In this document: piece by piece, positions 56,549 to 64,000 of the stretch
Layout of the letters: the number at the start of each line of letters is the position of its first letter
Numbering within the stretch: position 1 is the stretch's first letter
Origin: Paracoccus sp. JM45
Lineage (GTDB): Bacteria > Pseudomonadota > Alphaproteobacteria > Rhodobacterales > Rhodobacteraceae
NCBI RefSeq assembly: GCF_003590715.1
Contig: NZ_QQVY01000002.1
Coordinates: 302,460 to 366,459 of the forward strand
DNA length: 64,000 bases
Direction: 5' to 3'
Made by a program: the position numbers and the translations under genes
Notes under the pieces: model-generated
The model's database searches: none
Told to the model about the DNA's origin: nothing
Seen by the model: the letters and a program-made list of their open reading frames with translations, nothing else

Positions 56549-57208
56549 TCAGGATGCCTCCACGGCACTGCGCACATCCGCAAGCAGGCTGTCCATGCTG
56601 ATATCCGTCATCTGGCGACCATTGAGAAAGAAGGTCGGTGTCTGGCGTACACCGATCGCCGCGATATCGGCCGCGTCCTGATTGAGGATGCCGACGATAT
56701 CGGGGGACAGACGGGCTGTCTGCGCCTTTTCCATATCCAGACCGGCCGCAGCCGCAATTTGCCATGCAAGGTCCATTCGCGGTGCGCCATGGACAGCCCA
56801 TTCCGGCTGCCGTTCCAACAGCGCATCGAGGACAGGCTCGAACTTGTCCTGCATACGCGCGGTCTCCAGGATGCGGACCGCCTCGTCGGACCCCTCGTGA
56901 AACACCGCATAGCGCATCACGATGCGGACCTGATCGGGAAATTGTGCGCGAATGTCCTGAACGACCGGATGAAAGGCGCGGCAAGCCTCGCAAGATGGAT
57001 CGAAGAACTCGACCAGCGTGACCGGAGCGTCTTCTGGTCCAAAGCTGGGCGCGTGACCGCGGACCAGCATGTCTGTTTCCACAGCCGGGGCAGCAGCGGC
57101 CAGGGTATCCGCTTCGGCCTGACGATTGCGCGTCAGCACGAGCGCGCCGCCGGCAAAGGCGGCAATCCCGATGGCAGATGTTCCGATGAGCACGGTGCGG
57201 CGGTTCAT
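56549..57208 (-). CDS. DsbA-like thioredoxin-fold oxidoreductase
   Basis: 219-aa protein with an N-terminal signal/anchor (NRRTVLIGTSAIGIAAFAG) and a DsbA/thioredoxin fold. The active site is CEAC (C73, C76) in FFDPSCEACRAFHPV, with cis-proline in RQTPTFFLNGR. It introduces or rearranges disulfides in the periplasm and should be recycled by the DsbB encoded 4 bp upstream (ATGA overlap). The start at 57208 has AAGGAAA upstream. Confidence 0.9.
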   Translation of the reverse strand: MNRRTVLIGTSAIGIAAFAGGALVLTRNRQAEADTLAAAAPAVETDMLVRGHAPSFGPEDAPVTLVEFFDPSCEACRAFHPVVQDIRAQFPDQVRIVMRYAVFHEGSDEAVRILETARMQDKFEPVLDALLERQPEWAVHGAPRMDLAWQIAAAAGLDMEKAQTARLSPDIVGILNQDAADIAAIGVRQTPTFFLNGRQMTDISMDSLLADVRSAVEAS

Positions 57209-57642
57209 GGGCGTTTTCCTTTCGACAAGATGAGGCAGGCCAGAACGGCTGCAAAGGCGGCGAATGCAAGATAGGGAATGGGCAGGTTCAGGATCGTCTG
57301 CGCCTGGTCGGTGCAGGACGGGCCGTCCTTGGTGCAAGGCGCGATGCTCTGCGGGATCAGTCCTGCGTAAAGTCCCGAATGCCAGCCGGAAAGGACCAGC
57401 CCGGCCAGCGCCAGTGGCAATCCGTAGAGACGTGCCAGACCGTCACCGCGCCACAGCGAGATTGCCAAGACAGGCACTAACGGAAACATGGAGATCCTCT
57501 GATACCAGCATAGGGTGCAGGGCATCTGCCCCAGTATCTCGCCGATGAACAGCGCGCCGAGCGTAGCGGCGAGTGCGACCAGAAAGGCAGTTGATATTGC
57601 AATATCATTCCGGGACAGGCCCCGGGGGTCAGGTGCGGTCAA
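57205..57642 (-). CDS. dsbB: DsbB, disulfide-bond formation protein B
   Basis: 145-aa four-helix membrane enzyme that passes electrons from DsbA to quinone. The two redox pairs are C42/C45 (MPCTLCWYQR) and the periplasmic pair in APCTKDGPSC. It overlaps lspA by 14 bp and dsbA by 4 bp. Confidence 0.92.
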   Translation of the reverse strand: MTAPDPRGLSRNDIAISTAFLVALAATLGALFIGEILGQMPCTLCWYQRISMFPLVPVLAISLWRGDGLARLYGLPLALAGLVLSGWHSGLYAGLIPQSIAPCTKDGPSCTDQAQTILNLPIPYLAFAAFAAVLACLILSKGKRP

Positions 57643-58114
57643 AAGAGAGTTCCTTCGAGCGGGAGGGACGGAGCATCGCTGTCAGCACAAGCAAGGCGCC
57701 GAGGCTGATCGCGATGTCGGCCCCGTTAAAGGTCGGCCAGTGCCAATCACGCCAGTAGACATCCAGAAAATCGGTCACGGCACCTTGCCGCAGGCGGTCG
57801 ATGATATTGCCCACAGCACCCCCCACGATCAGCGCGAGGCCTATGCCTTCGCGCTTCGTATCCGCCCGGAAGGCCATTCCCGCAAAGATGATCGCCAGGG
57901 CACCTGTCAGGGCAACCATCAGCAAGGGACGACCTGCCATTAGGTCGGACATCATGCCGAAACTCGCCCCTTCGTTGAAACCAAGCGTCAGATTGAAGCC
58001 GGGAGAGACGGAATAAATTTCCCCGGGAGACAAGCTCCGCAGGACCGCGAGCTTGGTGATCTGATCGGCAGCCGCAGTAGCGACGATCATCCCCAGGATC
58101 AGAAGCGACTTCAT
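57629..58114 (-). CDS. lspA: Lipoprotein signal peptidase (LspA), metal-island paralog
   Basis: 161-aa four-helix membrane aspartyl protease. The catalytic aspartates are D106 in GNIIDR and D133 in FNGAD, so it should be active. It cuts signal peptides of prolipoproteins. Placement inside a metal-ATPase operon suggests a paralog dedicated to a lipoprotein of this system, as known for the pbr lead-resistance genes. The start at 58114 overlaps the preceding stop by 4 bp. Confidence 0.92.
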   Translation of the reverse strand: MKSLLILGMIVATAAADQITKLAVLRSLSPGEIYSVSPGFNLTLGFNEGASFGMMSDLMAGRPLLMVALTGALAIIFAGMAFRADTKREGIGLALIVGGAVGNIIDRLRQGAVTDFLDVYWRDWHWPTFNGADIAISLGALLVLTAMLRPSRSKELSFDRT

Positions 58115-58734
58115 TGCAGTGACCTTTCCCGGATGCCGATCCAGCGCGGAACAAACTGGCAATATGTGTCGTAAGCAGGGCCAAGCGTCCGCCGCAATTC
58201 ACGTTCTTCTGAGCGGACCTGAACAAGCGCCGAGCCTGCAAACAGCAGGACCCCAAAAATTGTCGGGATGGAGGGCACGGCCAGAGCGGTTCCGAGCAGC
58301 AACATGAGCTGACCCACAAAAACCGGGTTGCGGCTGAAACCGAACAATCCAGCCGTGACAGGTGCGCCGGTCGCCCCCTCGGCCACCCCGATCCGCCATG
58401 ACGCAGCCATCGACATCTGGGCCGCGAATGCCAGCATCGCACCCAGGCTGGCCGTGAACAGTCCCGCCAGACCGATCCACACAGGATTTTGGAAGGACCG
58501 CAGGGGATCAAGATCGCCCATGCTCGGCATGAGACGCCATGCCAACGACCCAAGGAGGGCCAGAGCGAACGCAGCTCGGAAGCCTAGCGCTGCAAGACGG
58601 TCGCCGCCCGTGGCGTGACGGAACAACCAGACCGGACGATGCGCCTCCCGGGCATTGATCGCAGAGCCCCAGAAGAACAGGGCCAGATAGGCGCCAAGAA
58701 GAACCAGCGCTGCATTGCCCATTCCAGTCATCAT
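58111..58734 (-). CDS. Isoprenylcysteine-carboxyl-methyltransferase-like membrane protein
   Basis: 207-aa, about five-helix protein of the ICMT/PEMT group. The C-terminal SAM-binding pattern is GFSRNPVFVGQLML and EERELRRTLGPAYDTYCQFV. Bacteria lack prenylated proteins of the usual kind, so the acceptor is unknown. It lies between zntA and lspA, coupled to both. Confidence 0.82.
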   Translation of the reverse strand: MMTGMGNAALVLLGAYLALFFWGSAINAREAHRPVWLFRHATGGDRLAALGFRAAFALALLGSLAWRLMPSMGDLDPLRSFQNPVWIGLAGLFTASLGAMLAFAAQMSMAASWRIGVAEGATGAPVTAGLFGFSRNPVFVGQLMLLLGTALAVPSIPTIFGVLLFAGSALVQVRSEERELRRTLGPAYDTYCQFVPRWIGIRERSLQ

Positions 58735-58738
58735 CGCC

Positions 58739-60994
58739 TCAGCGCTTCTGTTCGGGATTGTAGCGCAAGAGGCGCAGGGCGTTCAGGGTCACCAGAACCG
58801 TCGCGCCCGTATCAGCCAGGATCGCAATCCATAGACCGGTCATGCCAAGGACGGTGGTGACCAAGAAAATAGCCTTTAATCCTAGCGCGATACTGACGTT
58901 CTGCCGGATATTGGCCATCGTGGCCCGCGCCAGCCGGATCTGGGCCGGAATATCAGTCACCCTGTCGCGCAGGATGGCAGCATCGGCCGTCTCCAGAGCG
59001 ACATCCGTGCCGGAGCCCATCGCGACACCGATGCTGGCCTGTTTCAGGGCAGGGGCGTCATTGATGCCATCCCCGATCATCATGACGCCACCTTGAGCGT
59101 TCATGTCGCGAATGGCGGCCAGCTTGTCTTCAGGCATCATCTCGGCCTCGAACCGGATATTGAGCCCCTCGGCGATGGCGGCAGCTGTGCGGGGGTTGTC
59201 GCCGGTCAGCATGATCGAGGAGATGCCCATTTCGGCCAGCTGGCGCACAGCCTCCGCCGCATCGGGCCGCAGCTCGTCACGCATGGCGATGAGACCGAGC
59301 GGGACGCCTTTGCGATAGACGGCGACGGCGGTCTTGCCCTCATCCTCGAAGATGGTCGCCTGACGCAGGCCAAGACTGTCCAGGCCATCGTTCTCCGACG
59401 CATGCCGGGGTGAACTCACCCATGCCAGGGCATCTCCCACGGTCGCCTCGACCCCTCGTCCGGTCAGGGCGCGTGCATCGCGGGCGGGCAGGGGAGTGAC
59501 GCCCGCCGTCTTGGCCCTGTCCAGGATCGCCACGGCGAGGGGATGGCTCGATCCGCTCTCGACGCCCGCGGCGACCTCCAGCAACTGCGCCTCAGTCGTG
59601 GTTCCGAACGTCACCAGGTCAGTGACCTGCGGACGTCCGTGGGTCAGCGTCCCGGTCTTGTCGAAGGCGACATGGGAAACCTTGGCCGCGGCCTCGATCA
59701 CTGCGCCGCCCTTCATCAGCATTCCCCGGCGCGCGCCGGTGGACAGGCTCGATGCGATCGAGGCCGGAACCGAAATCACCAGCGCACAAGGGCAGCCGAT
59801 CAGCAGGAGCGCCAGTCCACGATAGATCCAGGTATCCCATGACTGACCGAACATCAGCGGCGGGAGCACGATGACAAGCGCCGAAACCGCAACGATGGCA
59901 GGCATGTACCACCGGCTGAACCGGTCGATGAAGCGTTCCGTGGGGGCGCGGGCTTCTTCCGCTTCCTCGACCAGCCGGATAATCCGGGAAATGGTGTTGT
60001 CCTCGGCCGCCTTCGTCACAGTGACCCGCAGGACAGCTTCGGTGTTGATCGAACCAGCAAAAACATTTTCGCCCGGGCCACGTGTCCGGGGAATACTCTC
60101 ACCCGTGACCGGGCTTTCATCGATGCCCGATGTGCCTTCCGTTATCTCGCCATCTGCGGGAATGCGATCACCCGGCCGGACCAAGACGGTCTGGCCAATG
60201 ACGAGGCTGGATGCTGCAACCTCACGGGTGGCGCCGTTTTCTTCTAGCAATGCAGTCTTGGGGACGAGATCGGCCAAGGCCCGTATGCCGTCGCGTGCCT
60301 TACCCGCCGCCACACCCTCCAGCACCTCACCCACAGCAAAGAGAAAGACCACCAGTGCCGCCTCTTCGGCGGCATTGATGAACAGCGCGCCCAAGGCGGC
60401 GATGGTCATCAATCCCTCGATGGTGAAGAACTGGCCCAACCGTGCTGCGGCAAAGGCGCGACGTGCGACGGGGGCAACACCGATAAGGCAGGCCGCAACA
60501 AAGGCCCAGGTCCCGATCTGCGGGGCGATCAACTCCATTGCCCAAGCCGCAGCCAACAAGAGCCCGGTCAGGATGACCAACCTGCCCTTGCCGGTCTGGT
60601 ACCATGCCTTGCCGCGGTCGGCCGGGTCGTCATGGACGTGACCGGGGCTGCCATGGCCGGAGTGGTCGGTCTTCGCCACAGCGGGGTGATCGGCGTGACT
60701 GTGGCCATCATGGCTCTCCGGCCCACTCCCCGGGAGCACGAAATCCTTCTTGCCAGGTGCGCGCGGTGAAATGCCGTAACCGAGCGACCGAACGGTCTTT
60801 TCGATCTTGTCCTGATCGGTTTTGCGTTCATCGAGGGTCAGGCGCAAGCGTTCGGACATGATGCCGATCTCCACGTCACTGACGCCCGGCAGGCGGGACA
60901 CGGCGCCCCGCACCTTTGTCGCGCAGGAGGCGCAATCCATGCCGGACACCGTCCAGTCGCATGCCGTCGTGCCGGTTTCGTTCGTGGTCGTCAT
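58739..60994 (-). CDS. zntA: ZntA-like P1B-type Zn/Cd/Pb-exporting ATPase
   Basis: About 751-aa heavy-metal P-type ATPase. An N-terminal HMA domain has GMDCASC (residues 18-24); a histidine-rich linker follows (HDGHSHADH near residue 100). The membrane metal site is CPCALVIS, the phosphorylation site DKTGTLTHG, and the end carries the PIB-2 motif ADTGATVLVTLN, which favours Zn/Cd/Pb over copper. Of two adjacent ATGs, 60994 lies at better spacing from AGGAG. Transcription should start from the MerR-type promoter just upstream. Confidence 0.95.
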   Translation of the reverse strand: MTTTNETGTTACDWTVSGMDCASCATKVRGAVSRLPGVSDVEIGIMSERLRLTLDERKTDQDKIEKTVRSLGYGISPRAPGKKDFVLPGSGPESHDGHSHADHPAVAKTDHSGHGSPGHVHDDPADRGKAWYQTGKGRLVILTGLLLAAAWAMELIAPQIGTWAFVAACLIGVAPVARRAFAAARLGQFFTIEGLMTIAALGALFINAAEEAALVVFLFAVGEVLEGVAAGKARDGIRALADLVPKTALLEENGATREVAASSLVIGQTVLVRPGDRIPADGEITEGTSGIDESPVTGESIPRTRGPGENVFAGSINTEAVLRVTVTKAAEDNTISRIIRLVEEAEEARAPTERFIDRFSRWYMPAIVAVSALVIVLPPLMFGQSWDTWIYRGLALLLIGCPCALVISVPASIASSLSTGARRGMLMKGGAVIEAAAKVSHVAFDKTGTLTHGRPQVTDLVTFGTTTEAQLLEVAAGVESGSSHPLAVAILDRAKTAGVTPLPARDARALTGRGVEATVGDALAWVSSPRHASENDGLDSLGLRQATIFEDEGKTAVAVYRKGVPLGLIAMRDELRPDAAEAVRQLAEMGISSIMLTGDNPRTAAAIAEGLNIRFEAEMMPEDKLAAIRDMNAQGGVMMIGDGINDAPALKQASIGVAMGSGTDVALETADAAILRDRVTDIPAQIRLARATMANIRQNVSIALGLKAIFLVTTVLGMTGLWIAILADTGATVLVTLNALRLLRYNPEQKR

Positions 60995-61042
60995 CATTCT
61001 CTCCTCTGCGGAAAGCAGGGCGGTTGCCATCATCGATTCGGA

Positions 61043-61073
61043 GGTCTACGTCCTCTAGCAACTATAGGTTCAA
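61043..61073 (-). promoter_or_regulatory. MerR-type promoter/operator of zntA
   Basis: On the minus strand, -35 TTGAAC (61073-61068) and -10 TAGACC (61048-61043) are separated by 19 bp, the long spacer typical of MerR-activated promoters. The spacer holds the inverted repeat CCTCTAG-CAA-CTATAGG (61052-61068 on the plus strand). The adjacent regulator gene is the natural activator. Confidence 0.85.
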
Positions 61074-61084
61074 GGAGAATCTTC

Positions 61085-61522
61085 ATGCTGACCATCGGAA
61101 AGCTGGGAACGTCGACGGGGGTCAAGGTGCCGACGATCCGCTACTACGAGCAAATCGGCCTGCTGCCCGAAGCCGAGCGCAGCGCCGGTAATCAGCGCCT
61201 TTATACGCACAAGGCCCATGAACGACTGGCGTTCATCCGACACGCCCGCGAGCTTGGCTTTTCCCTGGAGGCGATCCGCGACCTTCTCAGTCTGTCGGAC
61301 GATCCTGATCAGCCCTGCGCCGCAGCCGACGCCATCGCCAAGGCGCAGCTTGCCGAAGTCGAAAGCCGCCTGGCCCGCCTGACAGCCCTGAAAACCGAAC
61401 TTGAACGCATGGTGGTCCAGTGCGCAGGTGACCGGATATCCGATTGCCGGGTCATCGAGGTATTGGGCGATCATTCGCTGTGCGTCACGAACCACCCCAC
61501 GATCGGCGATGCCGGTCAGTGA
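61085..61522 (+). CDS. MerR-family Zn/Cd/Pb-responsive regulator
   Basis: 145-aa regulator: winged helix GTSTGVKVPTIRYYEQIGLL, dimerisation helix, then metal ligands C78, C113, C121 and C133 with H130 near the C-terminus. This layout is like ZntR/CadR/PbrR. It is divergent from zntA and presumably untwists its 19-bp promoter upon metal binding. CAAGGAGAAT precedes the ATG. Confidence 0.9.
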   Translation: MLTIGKLGTSTGVKVPTIRYYEQIGLLPEAERSAGNQRLYTHKAHERLAFIRHARELGFSLEAIRDLLSLSDDPDQPCAAADAIAKAQLAEVESRLARLTALKTELERMVVQCAGDRISDCRVIEVLGDHSLCVTNHPTIGDAGQ

Positions 61523-61635
61523 ATGGCTGGCGATGACCGAAGCAGATGCTGGTGAGTGTAAGGCCCGAATGCAGCGGACATCCCGTCAGAGCATCCGGTG
61601 CCCTGACAAGACCGTGATCAAGAGGCATTTTATCT

Positions 61636-61660
61636 TGAACCTCTAGCTGCTTTAGGTCGC
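61636..61660 (+). promoter_or_regulatory. Second MerR-type operator upstream of the cell-wall block
   Basis: TTGAAC followed by an ACCTCTAG-CTG-CTTTAGGT-type inverted repeat (61640-61658). Compared over 25 bases with the zntA site, 20 positions are identical. The -10 is weak (CAAAAC after 19 bp), so strength is uncertain. It lies in the 204-bp gap after the MerR gene, which holds no other gene. Confidence 0.6.
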
Positions 61661-61726
61661 AAAACGCGCGTGTCGATGACGAGAGGCGAAAGACGGCATG
61701 AACCAACAAAAGCGGCGACAAATTCG

Positions 61727-61897
61727 ATGCTGACGGTCATTGCGGCCCTGATAGGCGGGGTGCGTGGGTTCCAGCGTGCTGGCGCCCTGGGTGGCACCCG
61801 ACTGGACAAGGCTCAATATGTGGTTGGATACGCGATCGCTTTTGGCCTGGCAGGAACATTTGCCGGTGTCTGCATCGCCCGCCTTTTCGAACTGTAG
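61727..61897 (+). CDS. Small two-helix membrane protein
   Basis: About 56-aa protein starting MLTVIAALIGGVRGFQ with a second hydrophobic segment (VVGYAIAFGLAGTFAGVCIA). It resembles short membrane proteins of Rhodobacterales sometimes labelled apolipoprotein acyltransferase, though it is far too short for such an enzyme. Function unknown. It is first after the second MerR-type operator. A longer frame from 61670 is possible. Confidence 0.55.
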   Translation: MLTVIAALIGGVRGFQRAGALGGTRLDKAQYVVGYAIAFGLAGTFAGVCIARLFEL

Positions 61898-61970
61898 ACG
61901 ACCTATCGATGCTGCGTGGGGGCCTGCTCCCCAATGCCAGACCTTATTGCCTGACGGGAAACCAGACCTG

Positions 61971-63149
61971 ATGATCTTGCAAGCCTTGCTGACTGCCGGC
62001 GCGATTGCCGTCACGACATCATCGCACGCCGAAACCCCGGCCGAACTGTCTCACCTCACCGAGGCAGTCGCCCCCATGTCGCGACATGAGGTCGTTCCGG
62101 GAGACACGTTGGATTCGATATTGTCGCATGCTGGTATCGGCGTGTCTCTCCGGACCGAGGCGGCGCTGGCGATTTCCGATGTTTTTGATCTCTCGACCCT
62201 CAGCCCTGGACAGATCCTCAGATGGAGCGTGTTTTCCGACGATCCCTGCCAGCTTGCCCGTCTTTCGCTTCTAACCCAAGACGGAACGGACATCGTTCTC
62301 GATTTCACGAAACCTCTCGAAGCATCCTTGATCAAGACGGAGATCCTTCTTCGGGACCGCCGGGAAACTTTTATTCTGGACAGCTCTCTCTTTGAGGCAC
62401 TCGCCGCCCGCAATGCGCCCGAAAGTTTCGCAGTTGACCTTGCGGCGCTACTGGCAGGCCAGATCGACTTTCGAGACCTTGAAGGAACCGAGCGCATCGC
62501 ATTGATGTGGAGCGAAAATATCTTGCCTGACGGAACGGTCGTGGGTGAACCGCAACTCGCCTACGCTCGGGTCGAAAAGAATACGGACATCTTCGAGCTC
62601 GTGACCGGCTCGGTTGAACAGCCTTTCATCCTGTTTCGGAATGGTGCGCAGGTCCAACAGTCCGCGCGGCCTGTCGCGGGAGCCCGGCTGTCTTCGGTCT
62701 TCGGCAAACGCCGGCACCCCGTGCTTGGCACGCAACGAATGCACACGGGGGTCGATTACGCCGCACGGACTGGAACACCCGTCAGCGTCACCGGAGCAGG
62801 AACGGTTGTTTTTGCAGGAACCATGCGGGGATATGGTCGGACGATCGATGTCGATCACGGCGGGGGCGTTTTGACGCGCTATGCGCATCTTTCGCGTTTT
62901 GCCGCAGGGATCGCTCCGGGTGTCGAGTTGAACGCCGGGGCCAGGATCGGTGACGTAGGCGCAACCGGCCTCGTCAGTGGACCTAACCTTCATTACGAAG
63001 TTCGCATAGACGGTAAGCCAACGGATCCCATCAAGGAAACACCAGCGCCCCGAACAGCGATCGCCAAACCGACTGACCGCGTCATGCTGACAGTAGCGCG
63101 TCTCTCCACCGGCTACTTTCTTCGCGACGACACGGGAACGGAAAGCTGA
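61971..63149 (+). CDS. M23-family peptidase with LysM-like region, altered active site
   Basis: 392-aa exported protein (signal peptide MILQALLTAGAIAVTTSSHA). An OapA/LysM-like N-terminal part (RHEVVPGDTLDSILSHAGI) precedes a C-terminal M23 (LytM/MepM) domain. Zinc ligands H258 and D262 (HTGVD) and H341 (NLHYEV) are present, and H306 is in RYAHLS, but the first histidine of the usual HLH motif is asparagine (N339). Activity may be reduced or altered. The ribosome site is weak; a longer frame to 61764 is not supported. Confidence 0.85.
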   Translation: MILQALLTAGAIAVTTSSHAETPAELSHLTEAVAPMSRHEVVPGDTLDSILSHAGIGVSLRTEAALAISDVFDLSTLSPGQILRWSVFSDDPCQLARLSLLTQDGTDIVLDFTKPLEASLIKTEILLRDRRETFILDSSLFEALAARNAPESFAVDLAALLAGQIDFRDLEGTERIALMWSENILPDGTVVGEPQLAYARVEKNTDIFELVTGSVEQPFILFRNGAQVQQSARPVAGARLSSVFGKRRHPVLGTQRMHTGVDYAARTGTPVSVTGAGTVVFAGTMRGYGRTIDVDHGGGVLTRYAHLSRFAAGIAPGVELNAGARIGDVGATGLVSGPNLHYEVRIDGKPTDPIKETPAPRTAIAKPTDRVMLTVARLSTGYFLRDDTGTES

Positions 63150-63191
63150 TGGCACTCAAACATCTTCATCGGCCGGATCGAGGGGCATAAA

Positions 63192-63659
63192 ATGATCAAA
63201 CTGACACGACGCGCCGTAATGATGGCAGCCGCAGCCAGCGGTCTGCCGTCTCTATCCTGGGCTGAAAGCCTTCCTACCATCCATGTCGTTGAGGGCCGCG
63301 GCTGCGAATGTTGCAAACAGTGGACCAATTATCTTCAGGAAATGGGTTTTCAGGTCACGAGTGAAGAGCGGTTTGGCACCTTGTTGATGCAGCACAAGAT
63401 CGATCTGGGCGTACCGATAGAACTGACTTCCTGTCATACCGGCAGCGTTGATGGCTACTTCCTGGAAGGACATGTCCCTGCTGACGATATCCGGCGCCTG
63501 CTCCGAGAGCGCCCAGAAGCTCTCGGTTTGACAGTTCCCGGAATGCCATACGGAAGTCCCGGCATGGGCCCGGAAACAAAGCGCGACGCATACGATGTTC
63601 TGCTTGTGCGCCGAGACGGTACCAGTGAAGTGTTTACCCGCTATCCTGAAGCAACATAA
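63192..63659 (+). CDS. DUF411 metal-binding exported protein
   Basis: 155-aa protein with a signal peptide of twin-arginine look (TRRAVMMAAAASGLPSLSWA). The DUF411 core has cysteines C38, C40 and C41 (RGCECCKQW), then C81-H82 and H94, which could bind copper or another soft metal. DUF411 proteins occur widely in metal-resistance loci. GAGGGG precedes the ATG. Confidence 0.88.
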   Translation: MIKLTRRAVMMAAAASGLPSLSWAESLPTIHVVEGRGCECCKQWTNYLQEMGFQVTSEERFGTLLMQHKIDLGVPIELTSCHTGSVDGYFLEGHVPADDIRRLLRERPEALGLTVPGMPYGSPGMGPETKRDAYDVLLVRRDGTSEVFTRYPEAT

Positions 63660-63686
63660 AAAAACATCCGAGCAGGAAACACATCG

Positions 63687-64000
63687 ATGACAAACTTCTC
63701 CCGGCGCCATGCCTCGCTAGCTTTGCTTGCTCTTCTCGCTGCATGTGGAAAATCCGGGCCGTCGACCACCCCGGCACGAGGAGCGATACCTCAGTTCAAA
63801 CGGTACTCAGGCCCCCCTGTCACTCAGGTCGTGGTCAACAAGGCTGAACGACGGATGTTTCTGCTGAACGGGCAGACCGTTCTGAGATCGTATAACTTTG
63901 GCCTCGGTAACCAGCCGCTCGGCCCAAAGCAATTCGAGGGAGACGGAAAAACGCCCGAGGGGCTATACTACATCGACCGTTTCAACCCACGGAGCCGATA
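63687..64000 (+). CDS. L,D-transpeptidase (YkuD) lipoprotein, 3' end missing
   Basis: Reading frame open to the window end, so only about the first 104 residues are visible. A lipoprotein signal peptide (LALLALLAAC, lipid cysteine C20) is followed by the start of a YkuD domain (VTQVVVNKAERRMFLLNG, GDGKTPEGLYYI). These enzymes make 3-3 cross-links in peptidoglycan or attach proteins to it. It would be a lipoprotein client of the LspA encoded upstream on the other strand. Confidence 0.8.
   Translation, partial: MTNFSRRHASLALLALLAACGKSGPSTTPARGAIPQFKRYSGPPVTQVVVNKAERRMFLLNGQTVLRSYNFGLGNQPLGPKQFEGDGKTPEGLYYIDRFNPRSR

Noticed and set aside
38860-64000. Second copy of the tRNA-Pro 3' end as an attachment site
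   Set aside because: By eye no repeat of the T arm and acceptor end was found, so no attR is claimed.
1-64000. CRISPR array, prophage or rRNA operon
   Set aside because: No regularly spaced direct repeats, phage structural genes or rRNA-like conserved sequence were seen.

Overview
The window looks like a chromosomal segment of a high-GC alphaproteobacterium of the order Rhodobacterales (Rhodobacter/Paracoccus/Roseobacter type). The best evidence is the regB-senC-regA-hvrA redox-regulation cluster, an HslV with the alphaproteobacterial N-terminal propeptide, the dapB-tsaE/amgK-murU-addB-addA-trxA gene string, and codon use rich in G and C. No photosynthesis, phage or CRISPR genes were seen.

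Positions 1-38890 are conserved core genome. In order they hold: the end of tamA with tamB (outer-membrane assembly); a PAS-domain protein; regB/senC/regA/hvrA (redox two-component control); an HD hydrolase, secB, fxsA, timA and smr; a 59-residue membrane protein; hslVU (protease); a glycan-synthesis-like gene; the trxA-addA-addB-murU-tsaE/amgK-dapB block (thioredoxin, DNA break repair, cell-wall recycling, tRNA modification, lysine synthesis); rbfA, a glycosidase-like exported protein and truB; NlpC/P60 and M17 peptidases; a carbonic anhydrase; asd; two glycosyltransferases with an MFS transporter; and leuB with an EamA exporter. This block ends at a tRNA-Pro(CGG).

From the tRNA to about 46.4 kb the DNA becomes sparse and mosaic. 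It has several gaps of 350-700 bp carrying diverged repeats and a probable insertion-sequence remnant, a lower-GC PHP-domain/AAA ATPase of the TrlF type (a plausible anti-phage gene), a GST, a DUF6880 protein, and an rlmF that is unusual for this group.

From 46.4 kb to the window end is a metal-homeostasis island. It holds dmeRF (Ni/Co), two more CDF exporters, a CsoR-like regulator divergent from a DUF305/glutaredoxin-MauE/DUF305 operon (copper-like), a SCO-PCuAC-SCO copper-delivery cluster, mntR/mntH (Mn), and a MerR-controlled Zn/Cd/Pb ATPase operon that also encodes a carboxyl methyltransferase, a lipoprotein signal peptidase and DsbB/DsbA. It ends with a small membrane protein, an M23 peptidase, a DUF411 protein and an L,D-transpeptidase. 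Recognisable operators stand before dmeR, between csoR and DUF305, between mntH and mntR, and between zntA and its MerR regulator. A second near-copy of the MerR site precedes the last, cell-wall-related block. This suggests one metal-responsive regulon coupling efflux with envelope remodelling, the most interesting system in the window.
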